DNA of 14,032 bases from JBFHES01 sp041584015 (GTDB taxonomy: Bacteria > Bacteroidota > Bacteroidia > Bacteroidales > M50B96), in assembly GCA_041584015.1 (NCBI GenBank), contig JBFHES010000109.1, positions 1 through 14,032 of the forward strand, given 5' to 3'. The notes beneath the pieces are model-generated. The model was not told where the DNA came from. It did not search any database and saw only the letters and a list, made by a program, of their open reading frames with translations. Of the stretch, positions 1-6,106 are shown piece after piece. Position numbers and translations under genes: made by a program. Every line of letters begins with the position of its first letter. Within the stretch, counting starts at the first letter, position 1.

Positions 1-116
1 CATCTAAATTATATTTTCAATGGAATTCACGTTTTCCGCTACGCTCCAATTTTTGGCTTGATCCAAAAAACGAAGCAAAAAAAATCAAGGCTGCAGTCTC
101 TTCCCTCAAAAAACTA

Positions 117-187
117 CGGTTGATGACAGAAATTGTTTTAAACTCTTCCGATTTCATCGGAATCAAACAGAAAACAATTTTTAACCG
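117..187. repeat. Nested imperfect palindrome (REP-like hairpin)
   Basis: Three nested inverted repeats share one axis. The outer arms are CGGTT (117-121) and AACCG (183-187). The middle arms are AAATTGTTTT (130-139) and AAAACAATTT (171-180). The inner arms are TTCCGAT (146-152) and ATCGGAA (156-162) around a 3-nt loop. The RNA or single-stranded DNA would fold into one long interrupted hairpin. No long T-run follows, so it is not a standard terminator. A mobile palindromic element or an mRNA 3'-end stabiliser for the FKBP operon are both possible. Confidence 0.6.
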
Positions 188-200
188 TCATTTCAACCTT

Positions 201-270
201 GTTTTTTGGCTCATGGACTGATGCCGTCGGCACCCTGCGGTTATTTATCTCTAATCAGATAAATAGTATT
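201..270. repeat. Diverged direct repeat, copy A
   Basis: This segment aligns with 321-390 at an offset of 120-121 bases and ends in a near-identical block (GGTTATTTA, then AATCAGATAAAT, then ATT). Copy A carries a perfect 8-bp stem at its end, ATTTATCT (243-250) and AGATAAAT (257-264), with a 6-nt loop. Confidence 0.55.
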
Positions 271-320
271 AAAAAGATCAAGTGATTTGAACGCTTCGGA
301 TTTCATCCCAAACCAGACAT

Positions 321-390
321 GGTTTTCTGGATCGTTGACTGTTGCGGTCGGTTCTCGAGGTTATTTAACTTAAATCAGATAAATGCTATT
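321..390. repeat. Diverged direct repeat, copy B
   Basis: Second copy of the 201-270 segment. The terminal hairpin is partly eroded: ATTTA at 363-367 still pairs with TAAAT at 380-384, but the inner pairs are mismatched. It overlaps the last codons and stop of the FKBP gene on the minus strand, so the repeat boundary abuts or slightly enters that gene. Confidence 0.5.
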
Positions 391-934
391 GTCGTGAGAT
401 AATTGAGAGCTCGTACAGTAAGATAGAACGGGCCGGAATGTGTTTCTCATCGCCCAATAAACCGAAGGCTAAATGTGGTGGTAAAATAATGCGGGCACTG
501 TCGCCAACCTGCATTAGGTACATGGCTTCTTCTAGTCCGGGCTCCACTTCGCCACGACCCAATATGAAGGTCTTGTTTCCGGTGGAATCGCTGGAGTAAC
601 ACAAAGTGCCGTCCAACAAACTGCAGGTGTAGGAGAGTTCCAGTAAATCGCCTTCGTAAATAGAATCGCCGGTGGCTGTTTCCAGCACCTGATACCACAA
701 ACCACTATCGGTGTTCTTGAATTCCCAGTTGCGGCGTGCAGCATATTTTTTAATGCGCTCATAATCTTGTCCAACCAGATACCTGTTTACCTGCACCAGC
801 GGTTCTTTTAGCTCTTTCATCTCTGAATCCGATTTAACTGGTTTTCGTTCATCTGTGCCGCAGCCAGAAAAAAGAGCCAGCATTAAACTAATGAGTAGCA
901 TTGAGATGATGTTGCCTGAGCGCATCTTATTCAT
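386..934 (-). CDS. GldI-like FKBP-type peptidyl-prolyl isomerase lipoprotein
   Basis: Predicted outer-membrane or periplasmic lipoprotein of 182 residues. A short charged start and hydrophobic helix lead to the lipobox L-F-S-G-C with the acylated cysteine at residue 25. A linker and helical segment (about 40-75) precede a C-terminal FKBP fold (about 89-180) with SYT at 101-103, YSS at 113-115, EPGLEEA at 131-137 and LAFG at 155-158. FKBPs catalyse proline cis-trans isomerisation and assist folding of exported proteins. The YS after the first hairpin and the GLEEA segment resemble GldI of gliding Bacteroidota (family knowledge). Compared with human FKBP12, the aspartate at the D37 position and the W59 tryptophan are replaced (Tyr, Leu), so activity may be weak. 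It lies 32 bp downstream of nrnA and is probably cotranscribed. Whether the host glides cannot be told from here. Met4 is an alternative start. Confidence 0.88.
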   Translation of the reverse strand: MNKMRSGNIISMLLISLMLALFSGCGTDERKPVKSDSEMKELKEPLVQVNRYLVGQDYERIKKYAARRNWEFKNTDSGLWYQVLETATGDSIYEGDLLELSYTCSLLDGTLCYSSDSTGNKTFILGRGEVEPGLEEAMYLMQVGDSARIILPPHLAFGLLGDEKHIPARSILLYELSIISRQ

Positions 935-966
935 GGTGTGGGTAGATTAATTATTCGTTCCGATTA

Positions 967-1995
967 TTATTCATTAGCGCACAAAGCATCTTTATATTGT
1001 GGAAGTAGCGCCGCAAATTTCTCCAGGCTTTCTTTCATGTTGACCTGCGAATTACCGCCGGCTGCATTTACATGACCGCCACCATTAAAATGATTGGCTG
1101 AAAATTTATTGGCCGGGAAGCTGCCTTTGGAGCGGAAGGAGATTTTAATGTACTCGTCCTTCTCAATAAATATGGCCGAAAAGATGACCCCTTTTACCGA
1201 TAGCGGATAATTTACAAATCCCTCTGTATCGCCTGGCTGGTAATTAAAACGGTCGAGCTCTTCTTGTGTTAAGCTAATAATGCCGGTGTTGTATTCCGGA
1301 TAGATGATCATTTTTTCGTTTAAACAATACCCCAGTAGGTTCATCCTCGATTCGGCATAATTATCAAAGATGTTCGCATAAATCTGATTTTTATCAATGC
1401 CTGTTCTTAGCAAATCGGCAACCGCCTCAAAGGTTGATGGATTTGAAGAGTTATAGCTAAAGGCGCCAGTATCGGTTAAAATACCCGTCATTAAACAGCT
1501 GGCCGTGGCTTTATCAAGGTAAGCGCTATACGCTATGCCATGAATAAAATGCAGCGCCAGTTCGGCCGTTGAGCAAACCGTGGTTTCCGAGATAATAATG
1601 TCGGCAAAGTTCTCCGGTTCCGGGTGGTGATCGATGAGGATTTTGTGCGCCTTTGCGGCTTTTATATTCGCATCGAGCGGTTCAACACGATCTAAGCAAT
1701 TAAAATCGGTAAGGATTAAAAGATCGGCATTGGCTATTACTTTGGCCGCTTCTTCTTGATGATCATCATGAATAAGCACCTGATTGCTGCCCGGTAGCCA
1801 TCGTAAAAAATCGGGGTAGGAGTTGGGCGAAACCACCTGTGCGTTTTTGCCGGCATTGTTTAAAATGTTGAACAGGGCAAGTGCCGATCCTATTGCATCT
1901 CCATCGGGATTATGATGCGGAATAATAACAATGCGCTCGGCTGCTGCAAGCAGATTTTTGGCTTCGTTAAACTGAGTTTTGAATTTGATTTTCAA
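967..1995 (-). CDS. nrnA: DHH/DHHA1 phosphoesterase, NrnA-like nanoRNase/pAp phosphatase
   Basis: Cytoplasmic enzyme of 342 residues, the usual size for the NrnA family. It degrades 2-5-nt RNA fragments to mononucleotides, and many members also dephosphorylate pAp. The N-terminal DHH domain shows all metal-binding motifs: HHNPDGDAIGS (27-37, Asp31 and Asp33), LTDFN (95-99, Asp97), DHH (122-124) and TDTG (174-177, Asp175). The C-terminal DHHA1 substrate-binding domain carries GGGHVNAAGG (305-314). There is no signal peptide. It is the first gene of a minus-strand pair with the FKBP lipoprotein and is divergent from ndk, an arrangement common in Bacteroidota. Some family members act on cyclic dinucleotides (GdpP-type), but those carry extra membrane and GGDEF-like domains that are absent here. 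Confidence 0.94.
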   Translation of the reverse strand: MKIKFKTQFNEAKNLLAAAERIVIIPHHNPDGDAIGSALALFNILNNAGKNAQVVSPNSYPDFLRWLPGSNQVLIHDDHQEEAAKVIANADLLILTDFNCLDRVEPLDANIKAAKAHKILIDHHPEPENFADIIISETTVCSTAELALHFIHGIAYSAYLDKATASCLMTGILTDTGAFSYNSSNPSTFEAVADLLRTGIDKNQIYANIFDNYAESRMNLLGYCLNEKMIIYPEYNTGIISLTQEELDRFNYQPGDTEGFVNYPLSVKGVIFSAIFIEKDEYIKISFRSKGSFPANKFSANHFNGGGHVNAAGGNSQVNMKESLEKFAALLPQYKDALCANE

Positions 1996-2101
1996 TTGCT
2001 TAAAATTTCACTAAATTTATTCTCGAAAAAAACTTGATCAATCTTAAACATTATAGAGTTAATCTTGTTTAGACAGATTCGCGTTTGTTCGCATACGTGT
2101 A

Positions 2102-2133
2102 CAAAAATATTAAAATATTAAACTTGTAAACAA
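2102..2133 (-). promoter_or_regulatory. Candidate promoter for nrnA-FKBP operon
   Basis: On the minus strand TATTTTTG (2109 down to 2102) matches the Bacteroidota -7 consensus TAnnTTTG exactly. A TTG (2133 down to 2131) lies 21 nt upstream, within the usual 19-21 spacing. The implied 5' leader is about 95 nt. A weaker plus-strand -7-like TAAACTTG (2119-2126) could serve ndk from the same interval. Confidence 0.5.
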
Positions 2134-2155
2134 TAAATAAATCTAATCAAAAATT

Positions 2156-2599
2156 ATGGCGGGAAATACCACGTTTACTATTATTAAGCCGGGGGCAGTT
2201 ACTAACGAGCATATTGGTCCAATCTTAAACATGATAAGTGAAGCAAACTTTAGAATTGCTGCAATGAAATTAATAAAGCTGAGCCGTCGTCAGGCTGAGA
2301 AGTTTTATGAGATTCACAAAGAGCGTCCTTTTTATGAGGAGTTAGTTGAGTTTATGACATCGGCTCCGGTTGTTGTTGCTGTTCTTGAGAAAGACAATGC
2401 CGTTGAGGAGTACCGTAAGCTTATTGGTAACACCAATCCTGAGATGGCTGAAGAAGGAACCATCAGAAAGTTATTTGCTGAGTCGATCTCTAAGAATGCG
2501 GTACACGGATCGGATAGTGATGAGAATGCATTGATTGAAGCTGATTTCTTTTTTGCAAAGAGCGAGCGTTTCGATAAATTCGGAAACTGCTGTTTTTAA
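2156..2599 (+). CDS. ndk: Nucleoside-diphosphate kinase
   Basis: Transfers the gamma-phosphate of ATP to other NDPs through a phospho-histidine, balancing NTP and dNTP pools in the cytoplasm. The protein has 147 residues, normal for bacterial Ndk. Visible signatures are TIIKPGAV (8-15, Lys11), the GNTNP loop (91-95), EEGTIRK (99-105) and the active-site NAVHGSDS (114-121) with His117. The ATG at 2156 follows an A/T-rich leader without a Shine-Dalgarno sequence, as is usual in this phylum, and tandem stops TAA-TAG end the gene. It is divergent from nrnA and followed 27 bp downstream by a clear intrinsic terminator, so it is probably monocistronic. Confidence 0.97.
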   Translation: MAGNTTFTIIKPGAVTNEHIGPILNMISEANFRIAAMKLIKLSRRQAEKFYEIHKERPFYEELVEFMTSAPVVVAVLEKDNAVEEYRKLIGNTNPEMAEEGTIRKLFAESISKNAVHGSDSDENALIEADFFFAKSERFDKFGNCCF

Positions 2600-2626
2600 T
2601 AGTACTACACAATTAGCAAAGATATT

Positions 2627-2655
2627 AAAGCCCCATTTGGGGCTTTTCTGTTTTT
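2627..2655 (+). terminator. Intrinsic terminator of ndk
   Basis: Perfect 8-bp stem AAAGCCCC (2627-2634) and GGGGCTTT (2639-2646) with an ATTT loop, followed by T-rich sequence (TTTT to 2647, then TTTTT at 2651-2655). Confidence 0.88.
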
Positions 2656-2674
2656 ATACAGCTAATATTTCAGC

Positions 2675-2682
2675 TACTTTTG
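2675..2682 (+). promoter_or_regulatory. Candidate -7 element for the AlbA_2 gene
   Basis: TACTTTTG matches TAnnTTTG exactly and lies 21 nt before the GTG start. It follows the ndk terminator, so the next gene needs its own promoter. I see no good -33 TTTG at 19-21 nt upstream. Chance matches of this motif are not rare in AT-rich DNA. Confidence 0.4.
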
Positions 2683-2703
2683 TTATTTAAATGATTAATT
2701 GTT

Positions 2704-3387
2704 GTGAGCAAGTATATATACGATTTGATAGAGCAGGGGGAGCACCAGCAGTTGGATTTTAAATTTGCAATTTCCGATTCAAAAAAAATAGCTAAAACAT
2801 TATCAGCCTTTGCCAATACCGATGGCGGCAAATTATTAATTGGTGTAAAGGACAATGGTAAAGTTGCCGGAGTGCGCTCCGAGGAAGAATATCATATGAT
2901 TGAAGCAGCTGCTGAACTATACTGCAAACCAGAGGTGACCTTTACCTCAAAAAGTTGGCCGGTGAACGGACGAACAGTTTTAGAGATAGATATTCCGATG
3001 CACCACGAAAAACGACCCGTTCTCGCAAAAAATGAGGATGGTAAATGGGATGCTTATATCCGCGTTGCCGATGAGAATTTTTTTGCCGCTAATATTGTTC
3101 GAAAAATTTGGACAGCAAGTGCCAATACCGATGGCATTTTTTTAGAATACACCGAAAAGGAAAAAATATTGTTGGATTATATTCACGCCAATGGTGCTAT
3201 TTCTTTATCGAAGTATAGCCGTATTTCACTATTACCAAGGCGCTATGCCGAGAAAGTATTAGTAGACCTGTGCAGCCTGGGAGTACTGGTATATAGGGTA
3301 AGCGAGGAAGGAACCCGATTCCATTTTTCAAGAGCGTTTAACATGGAAGAATACGAGCAGGATAGTAATGCACAACAATCCAGCTAA
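2704..3387 (+). CDS. AlbA_2 (Schlafen-type) putative DNA-binding/ATP-binding protein
   Basis: Protein of 227 residues. The N-terminal 130 residues match the AlbA_2 pattern: an early acidic residue, LDFK (17-20), then KTLSAFANTDGGKLLIGVKD (31-50) and a short GKVAGV strand. AlbA_2/divergent AAA_4 proteins are usually annotated as transcriptional regulators or ATP-binding proteins, and some Schlafen relatives are nucleases. The C-terminal part (about 155-205) contains a helical segment that could be a winged helix. There is no signal peptide or membrane span, so it is cytoplasmic. The start is GTG (2704); no in-frame ATG precedes it, and an out-of-frame ATG at 2691 is not suitable. The gene stands between the ndk terminator and the permease, all on the plus strand. 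Specific function is unknown; I do not assign one. Confidence 0.85.
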   Translation: MSKYIYDLIEQGEHQQLDFKFAISDSKKIAKTLSAFANTDGGKLLIGVKDNGKVAGVRSEEEYHMIEAAAELYCKPEVTFTSKSWPVNGRTVLEIDIPMHHEKRPVLAKNEDGKWDAYIRVADENFFAANIVRKIWTASANTDGIFLEYTEKEKILLDYIHANGAISLSKYSRISLLPRRYAEKVLVDLCSLGVLVYRVSEEGTRFHFSRAFNMEEYEQDSNAQQSS

Positions 3388-3521
3388 AGCCAGGCCAATG
3401 CACTGGTAAATAAGTTCCTGATAAAAAGTAGCTGTTGCTGGTAATTTTTCGGCCGCTCTTACGTATTGCTTATCTGTAAGATTTAATTTAAAGGAAGCAC
3501 ACCAGGTTTTTGTAAATACCT

Positions 3522-3529
3522 TATATTTG
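3522..3529 (+). promoter_or_regulatory. Candidate -7 element for the ABC permease gene
   Basis: TATATTTG matches TAnnTTTG exactly, about 95 nt before the preferred ATG at 3624. No TTTG lies at the expected 19-21 nt spacing. The resulting leader would include a 14-codon ORF (ATG 3553, TAG 3595-3597) whose translation is untested. Confidence 0.4.
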
Positions 3530-3623
3530 ATGAGGTGCAAACAAAACAAGCGATGAGCAATTGCCGCTGCACAAAAAGCCTTGTGAAAAAAGAATAGCAG
3601 ATTATCAAAACCCTAATGGCCCC

Positions 3624-4862
3624 ATGATTAACCAGGTATTTCTTGAGAACGTAAAAATTGCCTTTTCATCCATAAGATCGAGCTTGCTGCGTAGCATTTT
3701 AACCATCATGATTATTACCATAGGAATTACGGCCCTTGTTGGTATTCTCACAGCTATCGATTCAATAAAAACATCCTTGAGCAGTAATTTTGCACAAATG
3801 GGCGCCAATACTTTTGTGATTGAGCAAAAGTGGAATTTCTCAGGTACCAACCGCGAGCGACGCAAAAATCACGTGAATATCTCTTATCGGGAGGCCAAGC
3901 GCTTTAAGGATGAGTTTAATTTTCCGGCCATTGTTTCAACAACAACCTGGGCAACCTGGCAAGGCGTGGTAAAGTACGAGTCGATTAAAACCAATCCGAA
4001 TATTCCGGTAATGGGTGTTGATGAAGGATCTATTTTTACAGGCGGTTACGAAATTGCTTCCGGTCGTAATTTTTCAGTTCAGGACTTGCAATTAAGCAGA
4101 AACGTAGCCATTCTGGGAAGCGATTTAAAAAAGACCTTATTTGGTCCGGCGGTGGATCCGCTTGATAAAATAATTGCCATTGGTAATGGTAAATACAAAG
4201 TAATTGGAGTGCTAGAAGAAAAGGGCAATTCCTTTACAGGGCCCGGCGATAAACTATGCTTGTTGCCCATCACTAACGTACGCCAGTATTTTCCATCACC
4301 GCGAGCTAATCATATGATTCATGTGCAACCCGACGATCCTAAATTGTTGGATATTTCGGCCAGCGAGGCCGAAGGTCTTTTTAGGGTGATCAGGAATTTA
4401 AAGGCAACAGATGAGAGTGATTTTAAAATTGAAAAAAGCGATGGACTGGCAAACATGCTAATTGATAACTTGAAGGATGTAATGATGGCCACCACTATTA
4501 TAGGAATTATTACTTTGCTTGGTGCCGCCATTGGATTAATGAATATTATGTTGGTTTCCGTATCAGAGCGAACCCGCGAGATTGGTATACGAAAAGCCAT
4601 TGGAGCGCGCAATCAGGATATCAGGCAGCAGTTCCTTTATGAGGCAATAATTATCGGTCAGTTAGGTGGTGTCTTTGGAATCATCTTCGGAATTCTCATT
4701 GGTAATATTGTTTCCTTTGCCATTGGTAGCACGTTTTTCGTTCCTTGGGTATGGATCTTAGCCGGCGTATTTATTTGCTTTGTAGTAGGTGTTGCTTCCG
4801 GATTTATCCCAGCACGAAAGGCTTCCAGACTTGATCCGATTGTAGCATTGCATTATCAGTAA
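3624..4862 (+). CDS. ABC transporter permease, MacB/FtsX family
   Basis: Inner-membrane protein of 412 residues from the ATG at 3624. An upstream in-frame TTG (3561) would add 21 hydrophilic residues that do not look like family sequence, and the chosen start gives the normal family opening (INQVFLENVKIAFSSIRSS). Order: TM1 at about 25-46, a MacB-like periplasmic core (about 50-280), TM2 at about 289-311, the conserved cytoplasmic loop SERTREIGIRKAIGA (314-328), TM3 at about 341-366 and TM4 at about 376-396. It ends with the family's FIPARKASRLDPIVALHYQ tail. Such permeases pair with a LolD/MacB-type ATPase and act in mechanotransmission, lipoprotein release or export of peptides and drugs. 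No ATPase or membrane-fusion gene is adjacent, so the partner must be encoded elsewhere and the substrate cannot be inferred. Confidence 0.93.
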   Translation: MINQVFLENVKIAFSSIRSSLLRSILTIMIITIGITALVGILTAIDSIKTSLSSNFAQMGANTFVIEQKWNFSGTNRERRKNHVNISYREAKRFKDEFNFPAIVSTTTWATWQGVVKYESIKTNPNIPVMGVDEGSIFTGGYEIASGRNFSVQDLQLSRNVAILGSDLKKTLFGPAVDPLDKIIAIGNGKYKVIGVLEEKGNSFTGPGDKLCLLPITNVRQYFPSPRANHMIHVQPDDPKLLDISASEAEGLFRVIRNLKATDESDFKIEKSDGLANMLIDNLKDVMMATTIIGIITLLGAAIGLMNIMLVSVSERTREIGIRKAIGARNQDIRQQFLYEAIIIGQLGGVFGIIFGILIGNIVSFAIGSTFFVPWVWILAGVFICFVVGVASGFIPARKASRLDPIVALHYQ

Positions 4863-4872
4863 AATGCACATT

Positions 4873-4909
4873 ACTTAAAGTTTTAAGTTATTTTCTAAAT
4901 TAGGAAAAT
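4873..4909 (+). terminator. Weak AT-rich hairpins, possible terminator of the permease gene
   Basis: ACTTAAA (4873-4879) pairs with TTTAAGT (4882-4888) around a 3-nt loop and is followed by TATTTT. A second AT-rich palindrome, ATTTTCTAA against TTAG-g-AAAAT (4890-4909), abuts it. The low GC content makes these weak, so read-through towards prs is possible. Confidence 0.35.
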
Positions 4910-5026
4910 AATTTATGTCGCTGTAAACCTACTGTTTATGCGCCATGTATTCGATGAGCGTTAGTTGAGAATACTTTCAAATAAAACAAACTTGTATTTA
5001 TTTTTTTCGATATTGAATATTGGGAT

Positions 5027-5034
5027 TATTTTTG
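5027..5034 (+). promoter_or_regulatory. Candidate -7 element for prs
   Basis: TATTTTTG matches TAnnTTTG exactly, 28 nt before the ATG at 5063. The -33 region is poor: a T-run followed by CG at 5001-5009 sits at about the right distance but lacks TTTG. Confidence 0.45.
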
Positions 5035-5062
5035 TCGAAGTTATCAATCTCAAATTATAGCG

Positions 5063-6004
5063 ATGTCAGGGTCAATAAATCCAATTAAACTTTTTGCAGG
5101 AAGGGAATCAGAATATGTAGGCAGCCAGATTGCTGAGAAATTCGGAACCAAACTAGGCAAAATTGATTTCAGAAAATTTAGCGATGGTGAATTCGAGGTA
5201 GCTTTTGATGAAACAGTCAGAGGTGCTCATGTATTTATCATACAGTCAACATTTCCTCCTTTGGAGAATTTGTTTGAATTGTTATTGCTTATTGATGCGG
5301 CTAAACGTGCATCGGCTTATAAAATAATTGCAGTAATTCCTTACTTTGGTTTTGCCAGACAAGATAGAAAGGATAAGCCTCGCTGTTCAATAGGAGCTAA
5401 GCTGGTTGCAAACTTGCTTACTGCAGCAGGAGTAGATCGTGTAATGACACTGGATTTACATGCTGATCAAATTCAGGGTTTCTTTGATGTGCCGGTTGAT
5501 CATCTTTATGCGTCGGCAATTTTTGTTCCTTACCTAAAGAGCTTACAATTGGAAGATATGGTTGTAGCGGCTCCTGATATGGGTGGTGCAAAACGTGCCA
5601 ATACATATTCAAGCTTTTTGGAAACCGATCTTGTGGTAAGCCATAAAGTACGTAAGGTTGAAAATGCAGTTGATAATATTACTGTAATCGGTGATGTGGT
5701 TGGCAAGAATGTAATTATTGTTGATGATATGGTTGATACCGCAGGTACAATAACCAAAGCTGCCGAAATAATGATGGAGCGTGGAGCTAAGAGTGTACGT
5801 GTTGTTGCGACACATGCTGTGCTCTCCGGACCTGCTTACGAACGCATAGAGAATTCAAGCATTGTTGAGTTTATCACAAGCGATTCCATTCCATTAAAAA
5901 AGCAGTCTGATAAGTTTAAAGTTCTGTCTGTAGCACCAATTTTTGCTGATGTGATTAAAAAAGTATATAAGCATCAGTCAATTAGTAATAATTTTATAAT
6001 ATAA
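5063..6004 (+). CDS. prs: Ribose-phosphate pyrophosphokinase (PRPP synthetase)
   Basis: Makes PRPP from ribose 5-phosphate and ATP, feeding purine, pyrimidine, NAD, histidine and tryptophan synthesis. The protein has 313 residues, the class I length. Visible motifs are the SDGEFEV segment (40-46), YFGFARQDRK (94-103, ATP loop), DLHADQIQGFFDVPVDHLYA (131-150, catalytic region with His133), APDMGGAKRA (170-179) and the PRPP loop VDDMVDTAGTI (220-230). The gene precedes rplY and pth, a long-conserved neighbourhood. A promoter-like element just after the stop suggests rplY is at least partly transcribed independently. Upp further right consumes its product. Confidence 0.97.
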   Translation: MSGSINPIKLFAGRESEYVGSQIAEKFGTKLGKIDFRKFSDGEFEVAFDETVRGAHVFIIQSTFPPLENLFELLLLIDAAKRASAYKIIAVIPYFGFARQDRKDKPRCSIGAKLVANLLTAAGVDRVMTLDLHADQIQGFFDVPVDHLYASAIFVPYLKSLQLEDMVVAAPDMGGAKRANTYSSFLETDLVVSHKVRKVENAVDNITVIGDVVGKNVIIVDDMVDTAGTITKAAEIMMERGAKSVRVVATHAVLSGPAYERIENSSIVEFITSDSIPLKKQSDKFKVLSVAPIFADVIKKVYKHQSISNNFII

Positions 6005-6008
6005 TATC

Positions 6009-6016
6009 TATATTTG
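6009..6016 (+). promoter_or_regulatory. Candidate -7 promoter element for rplY-pth
   Basis: TATATTTG matches TAnnTTTG exactly, beginning 5 nt after the prs stop, and is followed by CAGCCC, a plausible start region. It implies a leader of about 85 nt. No clear -33 TTTG is visible. Confidence 0.5.
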
Positions 6017-6019
6017 CAG

Positions 6020-6106
6020 CCCGAAAAATTAATGTTTAACGTGTGATGGGAAGCTCATCAATAAGTAATCGGGAGATCAGCTTCAAGTAGCACAAAATAT
6101 TTTCTA
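6020..6106 (+). other. Structured 5' leader of rplY
   Basis: Complementary segments suggest RNA structure. CCCGA (6020-6024) can pair with TCGGG (6069-6073), enclosing TGATG (6044-6048) and CATCA (6056-6060). Alternatively GAAGCT (6050-6055), part of that inner loop, can pair with AGCTTC (6079-6084). The two folds compete. I do not recognise a known riboswitch or ribosomal-protein leader. Confidence 0.3.

Larger units (their letters stand above)
1..385. other. Gene-free left flank with palindromes and diverged repeats
   Basis: No convincing gene is present. Frame +3 is open from position 3 to a TGA at 219-221 but has no start inside the window and runs through palindromic DNA, so I do not call it. 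The stretch contains a perfect 7-bp stem (TTTTTGG 50-56, CCAAAAA 63-69), a nested palindrome at 117-187, and a roughly 70-bp segment present twice in diverged form (201-270 and 321-390). It lies downstream of the FKBP gene, which reads leftwards into it. It resembles a dispersed intergenic repeat (inference), but copy number cannot be seen from one window. Confidence 0.6.
4863..5062. other. Intergenic region before prs
   Basis: 200 bp without a gene. It holds AT-rich hairpins near the permease stop and a promoter-like element near prs; I see nothing else supportable. Confidence 0.6.

Noticed and set aside
3..221. Frame +3 open for 72 codons from the left edge to a TGA
   Set aside because: It runs straight through palindromic repeat DNA, shows no recognisable domain and has no start in the window. 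It could still be the 3' end of a gene outside the window, so I only note it.
447..774. Two short minus-strand frames inside the FKBP gene
   Set aside because: Same-strand shadows of the FKBP coding frame; the lipobox and FKBP motifs are all in the longer frame.
3376..3440. CCAGCTA and TAGCTG complementary segments after the AlbA_2 gene
   Set aside because: Arms are short and about 45 nt apart with no T-run, so not a credible terminator.
3561..3623. TTG start adding 21 residues to the ABC permease
   Set aside because: The extension is hydrophilic, unlike family N-termini, and the ATG at 3624 gives a typical start just before TM1.
3605..4612. Minus-strand frames antisense to the permease
   Set aside because: Hydrophobic shadows of a membrane-protein gene; no motifs.
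5418..5815. Three minus-strand frames antisense to prs
   Set aside because: The plus strand clearly encodes Prs across the whole interval; these have no domain or promoter.
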